64,000 nucleotides of DNA from Cyclobacterium sp. SYSU L10401 (lineage in GTDB: Bacteria; Bacteroidota; Bacteroidia; Cytophagales; Cyclobacteriaceae). The DNA lies in contig NZ_WOFO01000003.1 in assembly GCF_010993705.1 (NCBI RefSeq), positions 393,925 to 457,924 of the forward strand. Reading direction: 5' to 3'. Both the position numbers and the translations under genes were made by a program. The notes under the pieces are model-generated. The model was given only the letters and a program-made list of their open reading frames with translations. It was not told the DNA's origin and searched no databases. Below, in pieces: positions 52,614 through 61,973 of this stretch. The number at the start of each line of letters is the position of its first letter. Within the stretch, counting starts at the first letter, position 1.

Positions 52614-53084
52614 TTAGTCCTGATGGCTTCCTCGGTATCTTTTTTGCATCCCCTGAAGAAAATTACGCATGATCTGGTCCTTACAAAGGCGGTATTGGTT
52701 TTGCTCCGGTTTCCTGAAAAAGGCACTCAATTCATGTTTGCTGATTTTTCGACCGGCCAGGTCCAATATCTCCAACATGTCTTCATCATTCAGCTGCAAG
52801 GCTATTTTTAGCTTTCTCAAAATGATGTTATTGGTTAGCCGGCTCTCTGGTACGGGCGGGGCACCTTCTTTTTTACCCCTTTTATAATTGATCAGACCAT
52901 TTAAAAAAACAGCCAGCTTGAAATCATTGAGCGGATGAAAGGCTTCATCGTCATTTTTTTTCAGCCAATCGCTGACTTCAGCACGGGTAACTTCCAGGTT
53001 GCCTAGAGCAAAAATACGCATCATCTGATCGTCACCGAAGTCAAAAGTATACCGCAGGCTACGTAAGATATCGTTGTTGTGCAT
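52614..53084 (-). CDS. yehS: YehS-family (DUF1456) protein
   Basis: The 156-residue protein has two tandem copies of the same fold: NNDILRSLRYTFDFGDDQMM at the N-terminus and TNNIILRKLKIALQLNDEDM from about residue 85, each followed by a helix-turn segment (AEVSDWLKKNDDEAF; HELSAFFRKPEQNQY). This is the DUF1456 architecture, typified by E. coli YehS, whose function is unknown. The upstream DNA carries a motif, TATAACTTACC with CGGTA, also found before the cupin gene at 14432. Confidence 0.85.
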   Translation of the reverse strand: MHNNDILRSLRYTFDFGDDQMMRIFALGNLEVTRAEVSDWLKKNDDEAFHPLNDFKLAVFLNGLINYKRGKKEGAPPVPESRLTNNIILRKLKIALQLNDEDMLEILDLAGRKISKHELSAFFRKPEQNQYRLCKDQIMRNFLQGMQKRYRGSHQD

Positions 53085-53310
53085 GGGACATAAAGGTAGG
53101 AAAAGTGATTAATTTGTTCTACAAAAGTCTGCTTAACTTTATAACTTACCCGGTAAATAGTCGATCAGGAAGAAATATCAAGTTCCTATCGATCGGGCCT
53201 CAGGATAAAAAACTAGCCAAGTCCGGTTACCAGAACTAACTAATGGAGATAAGGAAACGGATAGCAGTATCACCTGTTTATTTGGTGAATAAAAATAATA
53301 CCTTCAGGTG

Positions 53311-54105
53311 ATGAAAAACGAAACGTTTACGCTAATCACCGGCGCCAGCATGGGCATAGGGAAGGCCTTTGCTTTTACCTGCGCCAAAAGAGGCATGAAC
53401 CTACTGTTGGTAGCCCTTCCAGATGCGCTTTTGGAAGAAGTACAACGTGAGCTTCAAACCTTGTATCCAATAAAGGTGATGGTTTATGGCACCGATCTCA
53501 CTGCCGAAGGAGCTGTATTGAAATTGGCGGATTTTTGCAAGGAGAAGCAGCTTGGAATAAACATGCTGATCAACAATGCCGGAATGGGGGCAGGGGGGAG
53601 GTTTGAAAATATTCCCCTGGATAAATACCTGCAGATTGTAAACCTGAACAACAAGGTTTTGGTATTGATGTGCCATTATTTCCTTCCGGTCCTGATTCAG
53701 CATGAACATGCCTATATGTTGAATATGAGCAGCATGGAAGCTACCCTGCCGCTGCCCTACAAAGCCGTGTATACCGGTTCCAAAAATTTCGTATATGCTT
53801 TCTCCCTGGCATTGAGGGAAGAGCAAAGGCATGGCCCCTTAACGGTTTCGGTCGTATGTCCGGGTCCGGTCATGACCAATCCTGATGCCTTAAAACGCAT
53901 GGATGCCCATGGCAACCGGGCCAAATGGGTGCTTTGCCGTCCGGAAGAGGTAGCTGAGTATGGGCTTGATGGATTACTGAAGGGGAAAAATATCCTCATC
54001 CCTGGCAAAGTCAATTGGTTTCTCGTAAAACTGATGAAATTATGCCCGACAGGATTAAAAATGAGGCTTTTGGAAAGGCTTTTTCGGGTATATAGTACGC
54101 ATTAG
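53311..54105 (+). CDS. Short-chain dehydrogenase/reductase
   Basis: This is a classical SDR with the NAD(P) motif TGASMGIG at residues 10-17, NNAG, and the catalytic pair YTGSK (Tyr-x-x-x-Lys) preceded by Ser in NMSSME. The Rossmann start with no acidic residue after strand 2 suggests NADP preference. I use the ATG at 53311; the frame opens one codon earlier with GTG. At 264 residues it resembles the DltE/YqjQ-like lipid- or fatty-acid-linked SDRs, but the substrate is unknown. It converges with another SDR gene, the stops 2 bp apart. Confidence 0.85.
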   Translation: MKNETFTLITGASMGIGKAFAFTCAKRGMNLLLVALPDALLEEVQRELQTLYPIKVMVYGTDLTAEGAVLKLADFCKEKQLGINMLINNAGMGAGGRFENIPLDKYLQIVNLNNKVLVLMCHYFLPVLIQHEHAYMLNMSSMEATLPLPYKAVYTGSKNFVYAFSLALREEQRHGPLTVSVVCPGPVMTNPDALKRMDAHGNRAKWVLCRPEEVAEYGLDGLLKGKNILIPGKVNWFLVKLMKLCPTGLKMRLLERLFRVYSTH

Positions 54106-54107
54106 CA

Positions 54108-54968
54108 TTATTGGGGGAAATAGGTTTTTATCCCACACATGTCCATACTCAAATCCCAGAGTCGGGCTGCTCCCACAGGCGAATCAGCCAGAGAGGAGGC
54201 ACTTTTGATTTTGCAGTTGTCCCAATATTTTCCCGATATTCCTTTTACTTCTTCCGCACTGGCAAGGTAAACACTGGTTGCTGCCCCTTTTTCTGGAGAC
54301 TTGCCGACCAGCCTTCTGATTTTCCACATCAGGCCATGAAAAGAAAAGGTATGCTTGAGGCCAATATCTGTTTTGACCAATCCAGGCTGCACAGCATGGA
54401 TAGACAGTTTATTGTCTGTTTTTCTTTTTTCGAATTCATAAGTAAAAAGTACGTTGGCCAGTTTGGATTGGGCATAGGCCCTTAATCCATGGTACTTTTT
54501 GCTTAAATTGACATCATCAAAATGAATTTTACCGTGAAAATGAGAATCTGAACTTATATTAATGATTCTCGGGTCTTCCGCTTGCTGCAGGACTGGAAGT
54601 AACAAATGGGTAAGCAAAAAAGGGGACAGGTGGTTGATGGCAAATTGCCTTTCAATACCATCTTCGGTAAGGCCGAATTCAGAAAACCATGCCCCTGCAT
54701 TATTGATCAATACATCAATTTTTGGATACTTTGAGATGATCTCTTTGGCGACCTTCCTCACTTGCTTTTGGGAGGAAAGATCCGCAATGGCCTGGTCAAT
54801 TTTAGCTTCCGGATAGGTTTTAATGATTTCATTTTTTGCCTTTTCGGCTTTTTCAGCAGATCGGCATAACATGATTACATGAAAACCCTTTATGCACAGC
54901 TCTTTGGCGGTTTCATACCCAATTCCTGAATTAGCTCCTGTAACCAGGCAAATTTTTCCCTTCATCAT
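54108..54968 (-). CDS. Short-chain dehydrogenase, retinol-dehydrogenase-like
   Basis: The SDR motifs are VTGANSGIG near residue 8, LINNAG, ISSDSHFHG and YAQSK. HAVQPGLVKTDIG follows, typical of the retinol dehydrogenase/WW-domain oxidoreductase-like bacterial group. The length is 286 residues. ATG codons at 54968 and 54965 are both possible starts. It converges on the other SDR gene but is not closely related to it. The substrate is unknown. Confidence 0.85.
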   Translation of the reverse strand: MMKGKICLVTGANSGIGYETAKELCIKGFHVIMLCRSAEKAEKAKNEIIKTYPEAKIDQAIADLSSQKQVRKVAKEIISKYPKIDVLINNAGAWFSEFGLTEDGIERQFAINHLSPFLLTHLLLPVLQQAEDPRIINISSDSHFHGKIHFDDVNLSKKYHGLRAYAQSKLANVLFTYEFEKRKTDNKLSIHAVQPGLVKTDIGLKHTFSFHGLMWKIRRLVGKSPEKGAATSVYLASAEEVKGISGKYWDNCKIKSASSLADSPVGAARLWDLSMDMCGIKTYFPQ

Positions 54969-55129
54969 CCAAATTCGATGGTTTGTAGGTAAAAATGAAA
55001 ATTTTAAAACAGGGGATCAAGAAAAAGACGTATTATAAAATTAAATGATGGGTTATAAAATTGTTTCCTCAAAAATCCCCGGCACATTCAGGCGTTCTCC
55101 CATCATTTTGTTTTAGCTTTGCGCTCCCA

Positions 55130-55672
55130 ATGGAGAAAACCAATTATAAGTATACCAAAAATTATTGCGAGGAAAATGTATGGCAATTGTGCAAGCATCC
55201 GGATTTCCAATCCCTGGATAAAAAAGTACTGGTCATTTCCAATATAAGTAAAAATTGTCCTTTTTGGGCTCATCACCCCATTCCAGAAAGAAATCCGGTT
55301 TGGTGGGATTACCATGTGGTCCTTATGGCAAGGGAGAACGGCCGGTGGAGGGTATACGATTTTGATTCTACCCTTGATTTCCCGTCAGACCTGGGCACCT
55401 ATTTCAACCAAACATTTCAATCGGAAAATTTGCCTGAGGCCACAGCACCGCTTTTTAAATGCTTTACCGCAAGCCATTTTACCGATTACTTTTTTTCTGA
55501 CAGGAGCCACATGAAAGATGCTTCCGGAAACTGGATATTCACCCCGCCATCATGGCCAAACATTGAACATGCGCTAGGCAATAAGCTGGAAATGAAAGAG
55601 ATTTTGGATTTTAGCGAATCGAGCCAACATGAAGTTTTACTGCTGGATGAATTGAAAATTAGCTACCTGTAG
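55130..55672 (+). CDS. Bacterial homologue of protein N-terminal glutamine amidohydrolase (NTAQ1)
   Basis: From the ATG at 55130 the 180-residue protein matches eukaryotic NTAQ1 (WDYHV1). YCEENVWQLCKH carries Cys13, WDYHVVLM carries His62 and VYDFDS carries Asp77, equivalent to the human Cys-His-Asp triad. SDRSHMKDASGNWIFTPPSW closely matches the human SDRSHMKDSSGNW block. NTAQ1 converts N-terminal Gln of proteins to Glu, a tertiary step of the N-degron pathway. In a bacterium the product could feed a Bpt-type leucyl transferase and ClpS/ClpAP, but neither is in the window. The longer frame back to 55061 has no matching residues. It is divergent from the SDR and probably monocistronic. Confidence 0.85.
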   Translation: MEKTNYKYTKNYCEENVWQLCKHPDFQSLDKKVLVISNISKNCPFWAHHPIPERNPVWWDYHVVLMARENGRWRVYDFDSTLDFPSDLGTYFNQTFQSENLPEATAPLFKCFTASHFTDYFFSDRSHMKDASGNWIFTPPSWPNIEHALGNKLEMKEILDFSESSQHEVLLLDELKISYL

Positions 55673-55712
55673 CAATCATTTCATCAGGCCTGAAATCCGA
55701 AAGGTATTCGTT

Positions 55713-56111
55713 TTATTCTTTTTGGCTGGCCTTTAATTCTTCTTTTGCCTGTTGAATGTGGGGATACAGGTCATACGTTGGATAAAACTCTGTGGAGAAT
55801 GCCCCCCAGACGCTTTTTTCAACCGCTATATTGAGATTGCGGAGTTCACTGGCAGGGATTCTAAGCGTTACTACCTGCCCGATACCCATCATGACGTACC
55901 AATTGACGACTTTGGCGGAGGGGGGTGGGAAATCTTCCAAAAAACCATTTTTATCCCTGATTTCCTTAAGCTCTTCGATATTTTTATCCTGATGGTGTTT
56001 CATAAAGATGGTAATCATCAGGCTATCCGATTGGGTTTCTCCTTCGGGGCTTTGTCCGAAAGATAATACTGCGAGTGAAAGGAGGGTAAGGGTAATTAAA
56101 AGTGCTTTCAT
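55713..56111 (-). CDS. Small secreted protein of unknown function
   Basis: A signal peptide covers residues 1-19 (ends VLSFGQ). The 110-residue mature protein has an N-terminal helical, charged part (MKHHQDKNIEELKEIRDKNG) and a C-terminal stretch VVNWYVMMGIGQVVTLRIPA then NIAVEKSVWGAFSTEFYPTY. This looks like a ferredoxin-like small domain, but I recognise no family. It converges on the NTAQ1 homologue gene. Confidence 0.6.
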   Translation of the reverse strand: MKALLITLTLLSLAVLSFGQSPEGETQSDSLMITIFMKHHQDKNIEELKEIRDKNGFLEDFPPPSAKVVNWYVMMGIGQVVTLRIPASELRNLNIAVEKSVWGAFSTEFYPTYDLYPHIQQAKEELKASQKE

Positions 56112-56309
56112 GATAAAGAATAATTAAGTTGATAAATGTAATTTATGTCCCTGAAATTCAATCCATAAGAACCGTTTTTCTTTTGATCGTTGCAATGATG
56201 GATTGAAAACCATAAGGAATCCTTTGATATTCGTTGTCAGGTTTCTTTTCAAACCGGTTCCTTTATGAGTGATCATCAATCTTGATCAATAGGGGTATTT
56301 TAATCCCAT

Positions 56310-57182
56310 TTAATTTTTTAGGGGTTTATGGAGATCTGCTTCCAGCAACCGAAAAGCTGCTTCAAAATCAATGTACGCTTCCAGGTCCTTTAAAGAAAGC
56401 ACCTGGTATCCTTCCTTACTCAGAAAGTCCAGGTACCGGGCAAATCGTTCCGGTGAGGTGTTTACCCAGGGATGTTCCAGGTCTGGGACCCCATGAATGG
56501 TTAAAATGACTACCTTTCCATTTTTGGCTTTTTTCAACGCATCGAAAATCATTGCTTCATTCGTATCATCTGTAGCCCAGCTGGGTAGGAGGTAGGGATG
56601 ATCGGCCAAGGGATCGTAAACCCGGCTTCCCCCGGCCCGTGCAATCCGGTAGTTTTTCTCCTTCAGCACCGCCAACACCGTTTCACTCATGCTGTACCCG
56701 GGATAGGCAAAGCTGATAGGCTGCTGCATGGCCAGGGAATCCATTTTTTCTTCAATGTATTCGATTTGTTGCCGGATCTCTTCCTTGGGAAGGTTTCCTA
56801 CCCCTGCATGCGTATGGGTATGATTGGCGACTTCAAATCCCATCCGGTCCAGGGCCTGCATCTGCCGCCAGTTCATGTACTTGCTGCTGTCCGCATGGTT
56901 GGGCGGAAATTCGCAGACAAAAAAGGTGGCGCCAAAGCCTTTTTCCTTCAGCAGCGGCGCTACGTGGGAATAATGACTGGCGGGTGCATCGTCAAATGTC
57001 AATACTACCGTTTTATCCGGAATAGGTTTCCTGAGGATTTGTGCCTCGATTAATCCTGGTGTAAACCAGACCAAACTGATCAGAAAAATCCGGTAGGCCC
57101 ATTTTTCTGCCACAGGCACTTGCTTCCGGAATGAGTGACTGCATCGCAACCACTTTCTGCCTGCTACCTTTTTATCGCGCAT
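56310..57182 (-). CDS. Membrane-anchored polysaccharide deacetylase (NodB-like, CE4)
   Basis: The product is predicted to remove N- or O-acetyl groups from polysaccharides outside the cytoplasm. A hydrophobic anchor or signal lies at residues 29-47. The NodB motifs are TFDDAP with Asp64/Asp65, and NHTHTH with His121 and His125 as metal ligands. The FAYPGYSMSE segment corresponds to motif 3. The ATG overlaps the upstream CxxCH lipoprotein gene by 11 bp, so both are probably made together. The context suggests extracellular carbohydrate processing. Confidence 0.85.
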   Translation of the reverse strand: MRDKKVAGRKWLRCSHSFRKQVPVAEKWAYRIFLISLVWFTPGLIEAQILRKPIPDKTVVLTFDDAPASHYSHVAPLLKEKGFGATFFVCEFPPNHADSSKYMNWRQMQALDRMGFEVANHTHTHAGVGNLPKEEIRQQIEYIEEKMDSLAMQQPISFAYPGYSMSETVLAVLKEKNYRIARAGGSRVYDPLADHPYLLPSWATDDTNEAMIFDALKKAKNGKVVILTIHGVPDLEHPWVNTSPERFARYLDFLSKEGYQVLSLKDLEAYIDFEAAFRLLEADLHKPLKN

Positions 57183-59871
57183 ATAATCGGAGGTTCTTCA
57201 TCGCCCAGGGCTGATCCCCGGATTCCTTGAGGACCAGTCGAACCTGCGAAACCGGCGTATTATCCTCCCAACGGATACCATTCATTCCTTTTTCTCCGGT
57301 ACCGTTAGCCACTTCTATCCATTCCTTCCCTTCGGCCGATACTTCCACGGCATAGCTACCCGGAAATTGCTCCTCCCCGGAATCAAACTGGATTTCTGCC
57401 AGCTTTTGGGCTTGGGGAAGCACTACCTGAAACCACATGTCCGGCTTTTGTGCTTCTTCTGTTTTCCAGCCCTTGAAGCCAAAAGCATATCCCGGATCTC
57501 GGGTAGAACCCACTCCCTGCAAGGCGGTACTGCTGGCACTTACCTGCCAGTTGTCCTGCGGAAACAGTTGCTTGGGAATTTCCGCCACCAAAGCATCATG
57601 GGAATAATTGCTATCCCGTTCCCGGGTGGCTTCCCTGATTTGTGCTACGTATTCCGGACTGATGAAACTTCCCTGATTGCCAAAATCATTGCGGATGTAG
57701 GAAACTACCGATGCTATCCATTCATCTGTGTTTTCGCCCATGGCAATCATGACTCCTTCGTATTCCTTTCCTTCAATAGCCCCGGTTAGCCCGTGCAACA
57801 GGGTTTTGACGGCATATTCGGGGTGGCCCTGAATACGTGGGGATCCCGAAAAACCGGGAGCAATGAGTTCACCGCCAGCTCCACCGGTAGGCGTTCCCAG
57901 GCCTTTTACCCCATGGCAGGTGGCGCAATAGCTGTCAAAAATGGATTTTCCTTCATTAAAAAGGACCCTTTCTACAGCGGTATATTGTGTGGCGGCTCGC
58001 TCCCGTGCAGCAGCCATTCTTTCCAGGACCTGCTGTGCTACCGTTTGAACTCCCTTTACCTGTTTGTTGGCCAATGCTTCTTGCATCAGCTTTTCCACCT
58101 CTTCGAAATCGAGGACGTAGGCACTTAGCAAGGCCTGAACGGCTACCTGAGGATCCGGATGATCCATCATTTCCTTGTAATCGGCCTCCAAACCCTTATC
58201 GCCGAATTTATACAGGCTTTCACCTGCCCGCAAAGCCTGTATCTGTAAATTCGGATTGCCATCCTGCATCCATTCCCGGACCAATTCGGCTTTTAAAGAC
58301 CCCAATCCTTCCAGGGTCCAAAAGGCATGTATGCGGGCCAGTTCATGCTCATGGTTCCGGACCATTTCTTCCAGCTCTGGTACTACCGAGCGATCCTGTC
58401 GCAGGATCAGGAGTTGCTGTGCCTTGTCCCGCCACCAACCATTGGGATGGCTCAGGTGCTGCACCAATTCACTGGCAGACTCCTCAAACATGCGTGGTTT
58501 TTCGGTACTTCGGGGGTGGTCTTCATGGGTCAGCCTCCAGATACGGCCATTGCCTATGATGTCGTCCATCTGGTACTGCTGAATTTTTGTGCGCAGGTAG
58601 CTGCCTTCCTGGGTCCAGTTACCTTCCTGAATGATGCCCCGGTACATGTCTACGATATACATGGTGCCGTCAGGTGCTGTGGCCATGTCTACCGGCCGGA
58701 ATAAGGGATCTGTAGATTGAATAAACTCCGTTTCCTGATCCCGGTAAGGGTTTTGAATGTAGGTTAATCCTTCGGACTTGTCGGACCGAACCTGCCGTAC
58801 AATTCTGGCTACGGGTTCTCCGTAAAAATACTGATTGACCAATCCTTCAGGTAGCCGGTCTCCCCGGAACACATCGTTTCCTGCGGCTCCGGTTACGTTA
58901 TTAAGTGAGCCATCGGGCTTTGTCTCCCGCATGCCCGGTTCAAAGTCCGCTAATGCGACCAGGCTAAACGGCTCTCGGAAGCCCTCCTGAAACTGCCCTT
59001 CCACCCTGAAATTGCCGTATACAATGGGAAAGTTAAAGTTTTGTGGTACCCCTCCGGCACCGTCCTGAAACCAGACTTGTCCGTAATTATCCTGGGTGAC
59101 GCCCCATTGTCCGTAGGGATTGCCGGTAGGTTCCTGAATGACGCCGTCCGGTGTCCAGCGGATGCGGCGTGAATTGTAAGTGCTGTACATCCAATTGTCC
59201 ATGGTCCAGGTCAGAAAGCTGGTCTGGTGTTCCACATTGCCGGAACGACCCAAGCCGGTGGCAAAGAGTTCCTTGGTATCGGCCTTGCCGTCATTGTTGG
59301 TATCCGTGTATTTGTACACGTGATCCTCGTTGGATTCCATGGTCAAAATGGTATTGGGTCCGAAAGGAACCACAAAACGCGGAAATACCAGACTGTCCAA
59401 AAACACGACTCCCGTTTCGTAAATGCCATCATCATCGGTATCCTCCCAGCGGGAAATCCGGCCTGCCGGCATCAATTCTCCGGTAGCGTCAATATCCTGC
59501 ATGTAGGTTCGGAGCTCCAACACATACATTCTCCCGTTGCCGTCAAATTGGATGGCTGCAGGTTCCTGTATGTGAGGTTCGGCCAAAATCGGTTCCATGT
59601 GGAAGCCGGGTTGTAGGCGAAACGTTTTTTGTTCTTCCAGGGCTGACAAGGGGATGACCGGTGCTGCGGGCGTCAGGTCAATGCCCTTCCAGCGGGGGGA
59701 CTCTATATCTACTCCCTCTGGGATTTCTATTTGTGGGTAGGGAGCTTCTTTTCTTTTGGGGTCCAGGAGTTCTTCAGGAGAGATATCAAACACTGGTTTT
59801 TGCAATTCCTGCTGCTGGCAGGCAGCAAGTAGAAAAAGCAGGGAAAAATAGTTCAGGTATTTGCCAATCAT
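57172..59871 (-). CDS. PVC-type CxxCH haem lipoprotein with C-terminal discoidin-like domain
   Basis: I start at the ATG at 59871, which gives a lipoprotein signal with lipobox LLAAC; the longer frame to 59964 has no such signal. The 899-residue protein has a sugar-dehydrogenase-type propeller (IQFDGNGRMYVLELRTYMQD; ATAPDGTMYIVDMYRG), then HEAT-like repeats, a cytochrome c domain with CATCHG near residue 650, and a C-terminal F5/8 type C-like sandwich (KLAEIQFDSGEEQFPGSYAV). It is related to the protein at 26196-29684 but shorter and lipid-anchored. The haem should pass electrons from periplasmic oxidation of an unknown substrate. It shares an operon with the deacetylase gene. Confidence 0.87.
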   Translation of the reverse strand: MIGKYLNYFSLLFLLAACQQQELQKPVFDISPEELLDPKRKEAPYPQIEIPEGVDIESPRWKGIDLTPAAPVIPLSALEEQKTFRLQPGFHMEPILAEPHIQEPAAIQFDGNGRMYVLELRTYMQDIDATGELMPAGRISRWEDTDDDGIYETGVVFLDSLVFPRFVVPFGPNTILTMESNEDHVYKYTDTNNDGKADTKELFATGLGRSGNVEHQTSFLTWTMDNWMYSTYNSRRIRWTPDGVIQEPTGNPYGQWGVTQDNYGQVWFQDGAGGVPQNFNFPIVYGNFRVEGQFQEGFREPFSLVALADFEPGMRETKPDGSLNNVTGAAGNDVFRGDRLPEGLVNQYFYGEPVARIVRQVRSDKSEGLTYIQNPYRDQETEFIQSTDPLFRPVDMATAPDGTMYIVDMYRGIIQEGNWTQEGSYLRTKIQQYQMDDIIGNGRIWRLTHEDHPRSTEKPRMFEESASELVQHLSHPNGWWRDKAQQLLILRQDRSVVPELEEMVRNHEHELARIHAFWTLEGLGSLKAELVREWMQDGNPNLQIQALRAGESLYKFGDKGLEADYKEMMDHPDPQVAVQALLSAYVLDFEEVEKLMQEALANKQVKGVQTVAQQVLERMAAARERAATQYTAVERVLFNEGKSIFDSYCATCHGVKGLGTPTGGAGGELIAPGFSGSPRIQGHPEYAVKTLLHGLTGAIEGKEYEGVMIAMGENTDEWIASVVSYIRNDFGNQGSFISPEYVAQIREATRERDSNYSHDALVAEIPKQLFPQDNWQVSASSTALQGVGSTRDPGYAFGFKGWKTEEAQKPDMWFQVVLPQAQKLAEIQFDSGEEQFPGSYAVEVSAEGKEWIEVANGTGEKGMNGIRWEDNTPVSQVRLVLKESGDQPWAMKNLRLYAR

Positions 59872-60043
59872 GTATGGGTAATGGTTTTGTTCAATGCAAT
59901 TTTCAATCGATTCGATTGCCGGTAAATAAGCGGTGACCGAAAAGCAAGTACCAAAGTAGGGCATTTTTATAAAAAATTGCTTACCGGAAAAATAATTTTT
60001 TTCGGTTTTTCTATCATACTTGTGTATAATGTACTAATTTGAA

Positions 60044-61156
60044 ATGGAAACCAATTTAATTATGGAAATAGACCTGCCACTGACCGGATATGTAATCCCT
60101 GTATTTTTTATGCTTTTAGGAACGGCCTGCGGGACCGATTCAGATCATTATTCGATGGATGATTATCCTTCCGTCCCGAAAATGGATGTGCATGTGCATA
60201 TGGAAACCGATCGCCCATTATTCGTAGAAAAAGCCGAATCCGATGGTTTTCGACTGATCAATGTAGCCCTGGAATATACGGAGGGCTGGAATGATGTGTA
60301 CCGGAAATTTTCCTACGGCCAGCAGCAGGAAAATGCCCATCCGGAAACGGTGGTAAATGTGACCGCTTTTGCGGTATCTGATTGGGACAGTCCGGATTGG
60401 GAGGAAAAGGTGATCCACTGGTTAGACAGTTGCTTTGACCAGGGAGCATTGGGAGTGAAGGTATGGAAAAATATAGGGATGGTTTCCCAGGATACGGCCG
60501 GAAACCTGATCCAGATCGATGATGCCCGTTTTGATCGCATCTTTGATCACATTCGGCAACGGGGTAAGACCTTGATGGGGCACCTGGCAGAGCCCAAAAA
60601 TTGCTGGCTTCCATTAGAGGAAATGACTACCAATAACGATCGGAACTATTATGGCAATCATCCGGAATACCACATGTACCTGCAGCCCGAAATGCCCAGC
60701 CATGAGGAGCTGATCGAACGCAGGGACAACATGTTGGGAAAACATCCGGACCTGAAATTTGTCGGTGCCCATATGGGTAGCCTGGAATACGATGTAGACG
60801 AGCTGGGCAGGACTTTGGACCGCTTTCCCAACATGGCGGTGGATTTGGCGGCGCGCATGGGGCAGGTGTTCTACCAAACGGCAGAAGACAGGGAAAAGGT
60901 GCGGGAATTCTTTATCCGGTACCAGGACCGATTGTTGTATGCCACGGACCTGTCAGATAACGGTAGTCGTACGGAGGAGGCTTTGCATGCTGCCATGGAT
61001 GCCGCCTGGAAGCGGGATTGGGAATTTTTCGTGAGCGATAACGAGATGGAAAGTGACCTGATCAACGAACCGTTTCAGGGTTTACATTTGCCCAAAGAGG
61101 TGGTGGACAAGGTGTTTTATAAGAATGCGATTCATTGGTTTGGGATGGAAGAATAA
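60044..61156 (+). CDS. Amidohydrolase-family lipoprotein (TIM barrel)
   Basis: An N-terminal hydrophobic stretch ends in the lipobox MLLGTAC, so the protein is probably a lipoprotein. ATG codons at 60044 and 60062 are both possible starts. The amidohydrolase-2 metal site is visible: KMDVHVHME, GVKVWKNIG with a Lys, LMGHLAEP, FVGAHMGSLE and YATDLSDNG. These enzymes hydrolyse or decarboxylate small ring compounds and lactones; the substrate here is unknown. It is divergent from the CxxCH lipoprotein gene (172 bp apart) and could share its regulation. Confidence 0.8.
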   Translation: METNLIMEIDLPLTGYVIPVFFMLLGTACGTDSDHYSMDDYPSVPKMDVHVHMETDRPLFVEKAESDGFRLINVALEYTEGWNDVYRKFSYGQQQENAHPETVVNVTAFAVSDWDSPDWEEKVIHWLDSCFDQGALGVKVWKNIGMVSQDTAGNLIQIDDARFDRIFDHIRQRGKTLMGHLAEPKNCWLPLEEMTTNNDRNYYGNHPEYHMYLQPEMPSHEELIERRDNMLGKHPDLKFVGAHMGSLEYDVDELGRTLDRFPNMAVDLAARMGQVFYQTAEDREKVREFFIRYQDRLLYATDLSDNGSRTEEALHAAMDAAWKRDWEFFVSDNEMESDLINEPFQGLHLPKEVVDKVFYKNAIHWFGMEE

Positions 61157-61242
61157 GTAATTTTCCCCAAAAGTTTATCAATGATTATTCAGTTATTTCT
61201 ACTTACATAATACCATGCATTAATTAAAAAAGCATCTCAAAA

Positions 61243-61941
61243 ATGAAAGCAATGCTACTCACATTTCTGGCAACAGTGGCAGGAACTGTTGCATGGGCAC
61301 AGGTAATTCAGGGGGAGATTCCGTCTCACCCCAAAAAAGCCATGGACATGGTGCTCATGCCATTTGGTTTGGATCATTCAATTACAGCCGGCCAGGTAGA
61401 TAAAAAAGGTGTTTTATCCATTGAATTGGAGGATAAAGATGCCCAGAATGTGCCACAGGACGTTAAATCCATGTTTATGAGTGATTTGTTTTTTAATTTT
61501 CACTTCAGGTGTGGCAATGGAGATGATTTTGGGGAATACCGGGATGTACCGGCAGCCCGGATAGATTACGTCAGGCTCCTCCAGAAAGGGCAGTGGGCCG
61601 GAACGGTATTTATGGTTTCCGATGAAAATCTCATTCCCTGGCTGGAAGATGAAGCCTATCAACCGGCAGTAAGTGGAACGTTTTGGGAAGTACTTTACCT
61701 GGAGGATGACCTGTCTGTTTCAACCAATTGTACATCTTCCAAATTTGTAGACGAAGACACGAATGTGGATGTTACGTATGCGTATCAATTGGAGTTAAAA
61801 TCTGGGTTTAACTGGGTGGAATACCAGATTGAAGAAGTTTATCAAACAGAAAATGGACAAATGGCCTCGTTTCCTTCCAAGGTAAAAATAACCAACCTGT
61901 CGGATGCTTCAAAAATAAAATGGATAGGAAAATATTATTAA
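61243..61941 (+). CDS. Secreted protein of unknown function
   Basis: A signal peptide runs to about residue 19 (VAGTVAWAQ). The remaining 213 residues are beta-rich (GVLSIELEDKDAQNVPQ; VRLLQKGQWAGTVFMVSDE; VTYAYQLELKSGFNWVEYQI) with no family I recognise. It follows the amidohydrolase gene in the same direction with an 86-bp gap. Two cysteines (FRCGNGDDF and STNCTSSKF) could form a disulfide. Confidence 0.65.
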   Translation: MKAMLLTFLATVAGTVAWAQVIQGEIPSHPKKAMDMVLMPFGLDHSITAGQVDKKGVLSIELEDKDAQNVPQDVKSMFMSDLFFNFHFRCGNGDDFGEYRDVPAARIDYVRLLQKGQWAGTVFMVSDENLIPWLEDEAYQPAVSGTFWEVLYLEDDLSVSTNCTSSKFVDEDTNVDVTYAYQLELKSGFNWVEYQIEEVYQTENGQMASFPSKVKITNLSDASKIKWIGKYY

Positions 61942-61973
61942 TAAGACAAATCCCCGAGTGGTTTTAGCCAATT

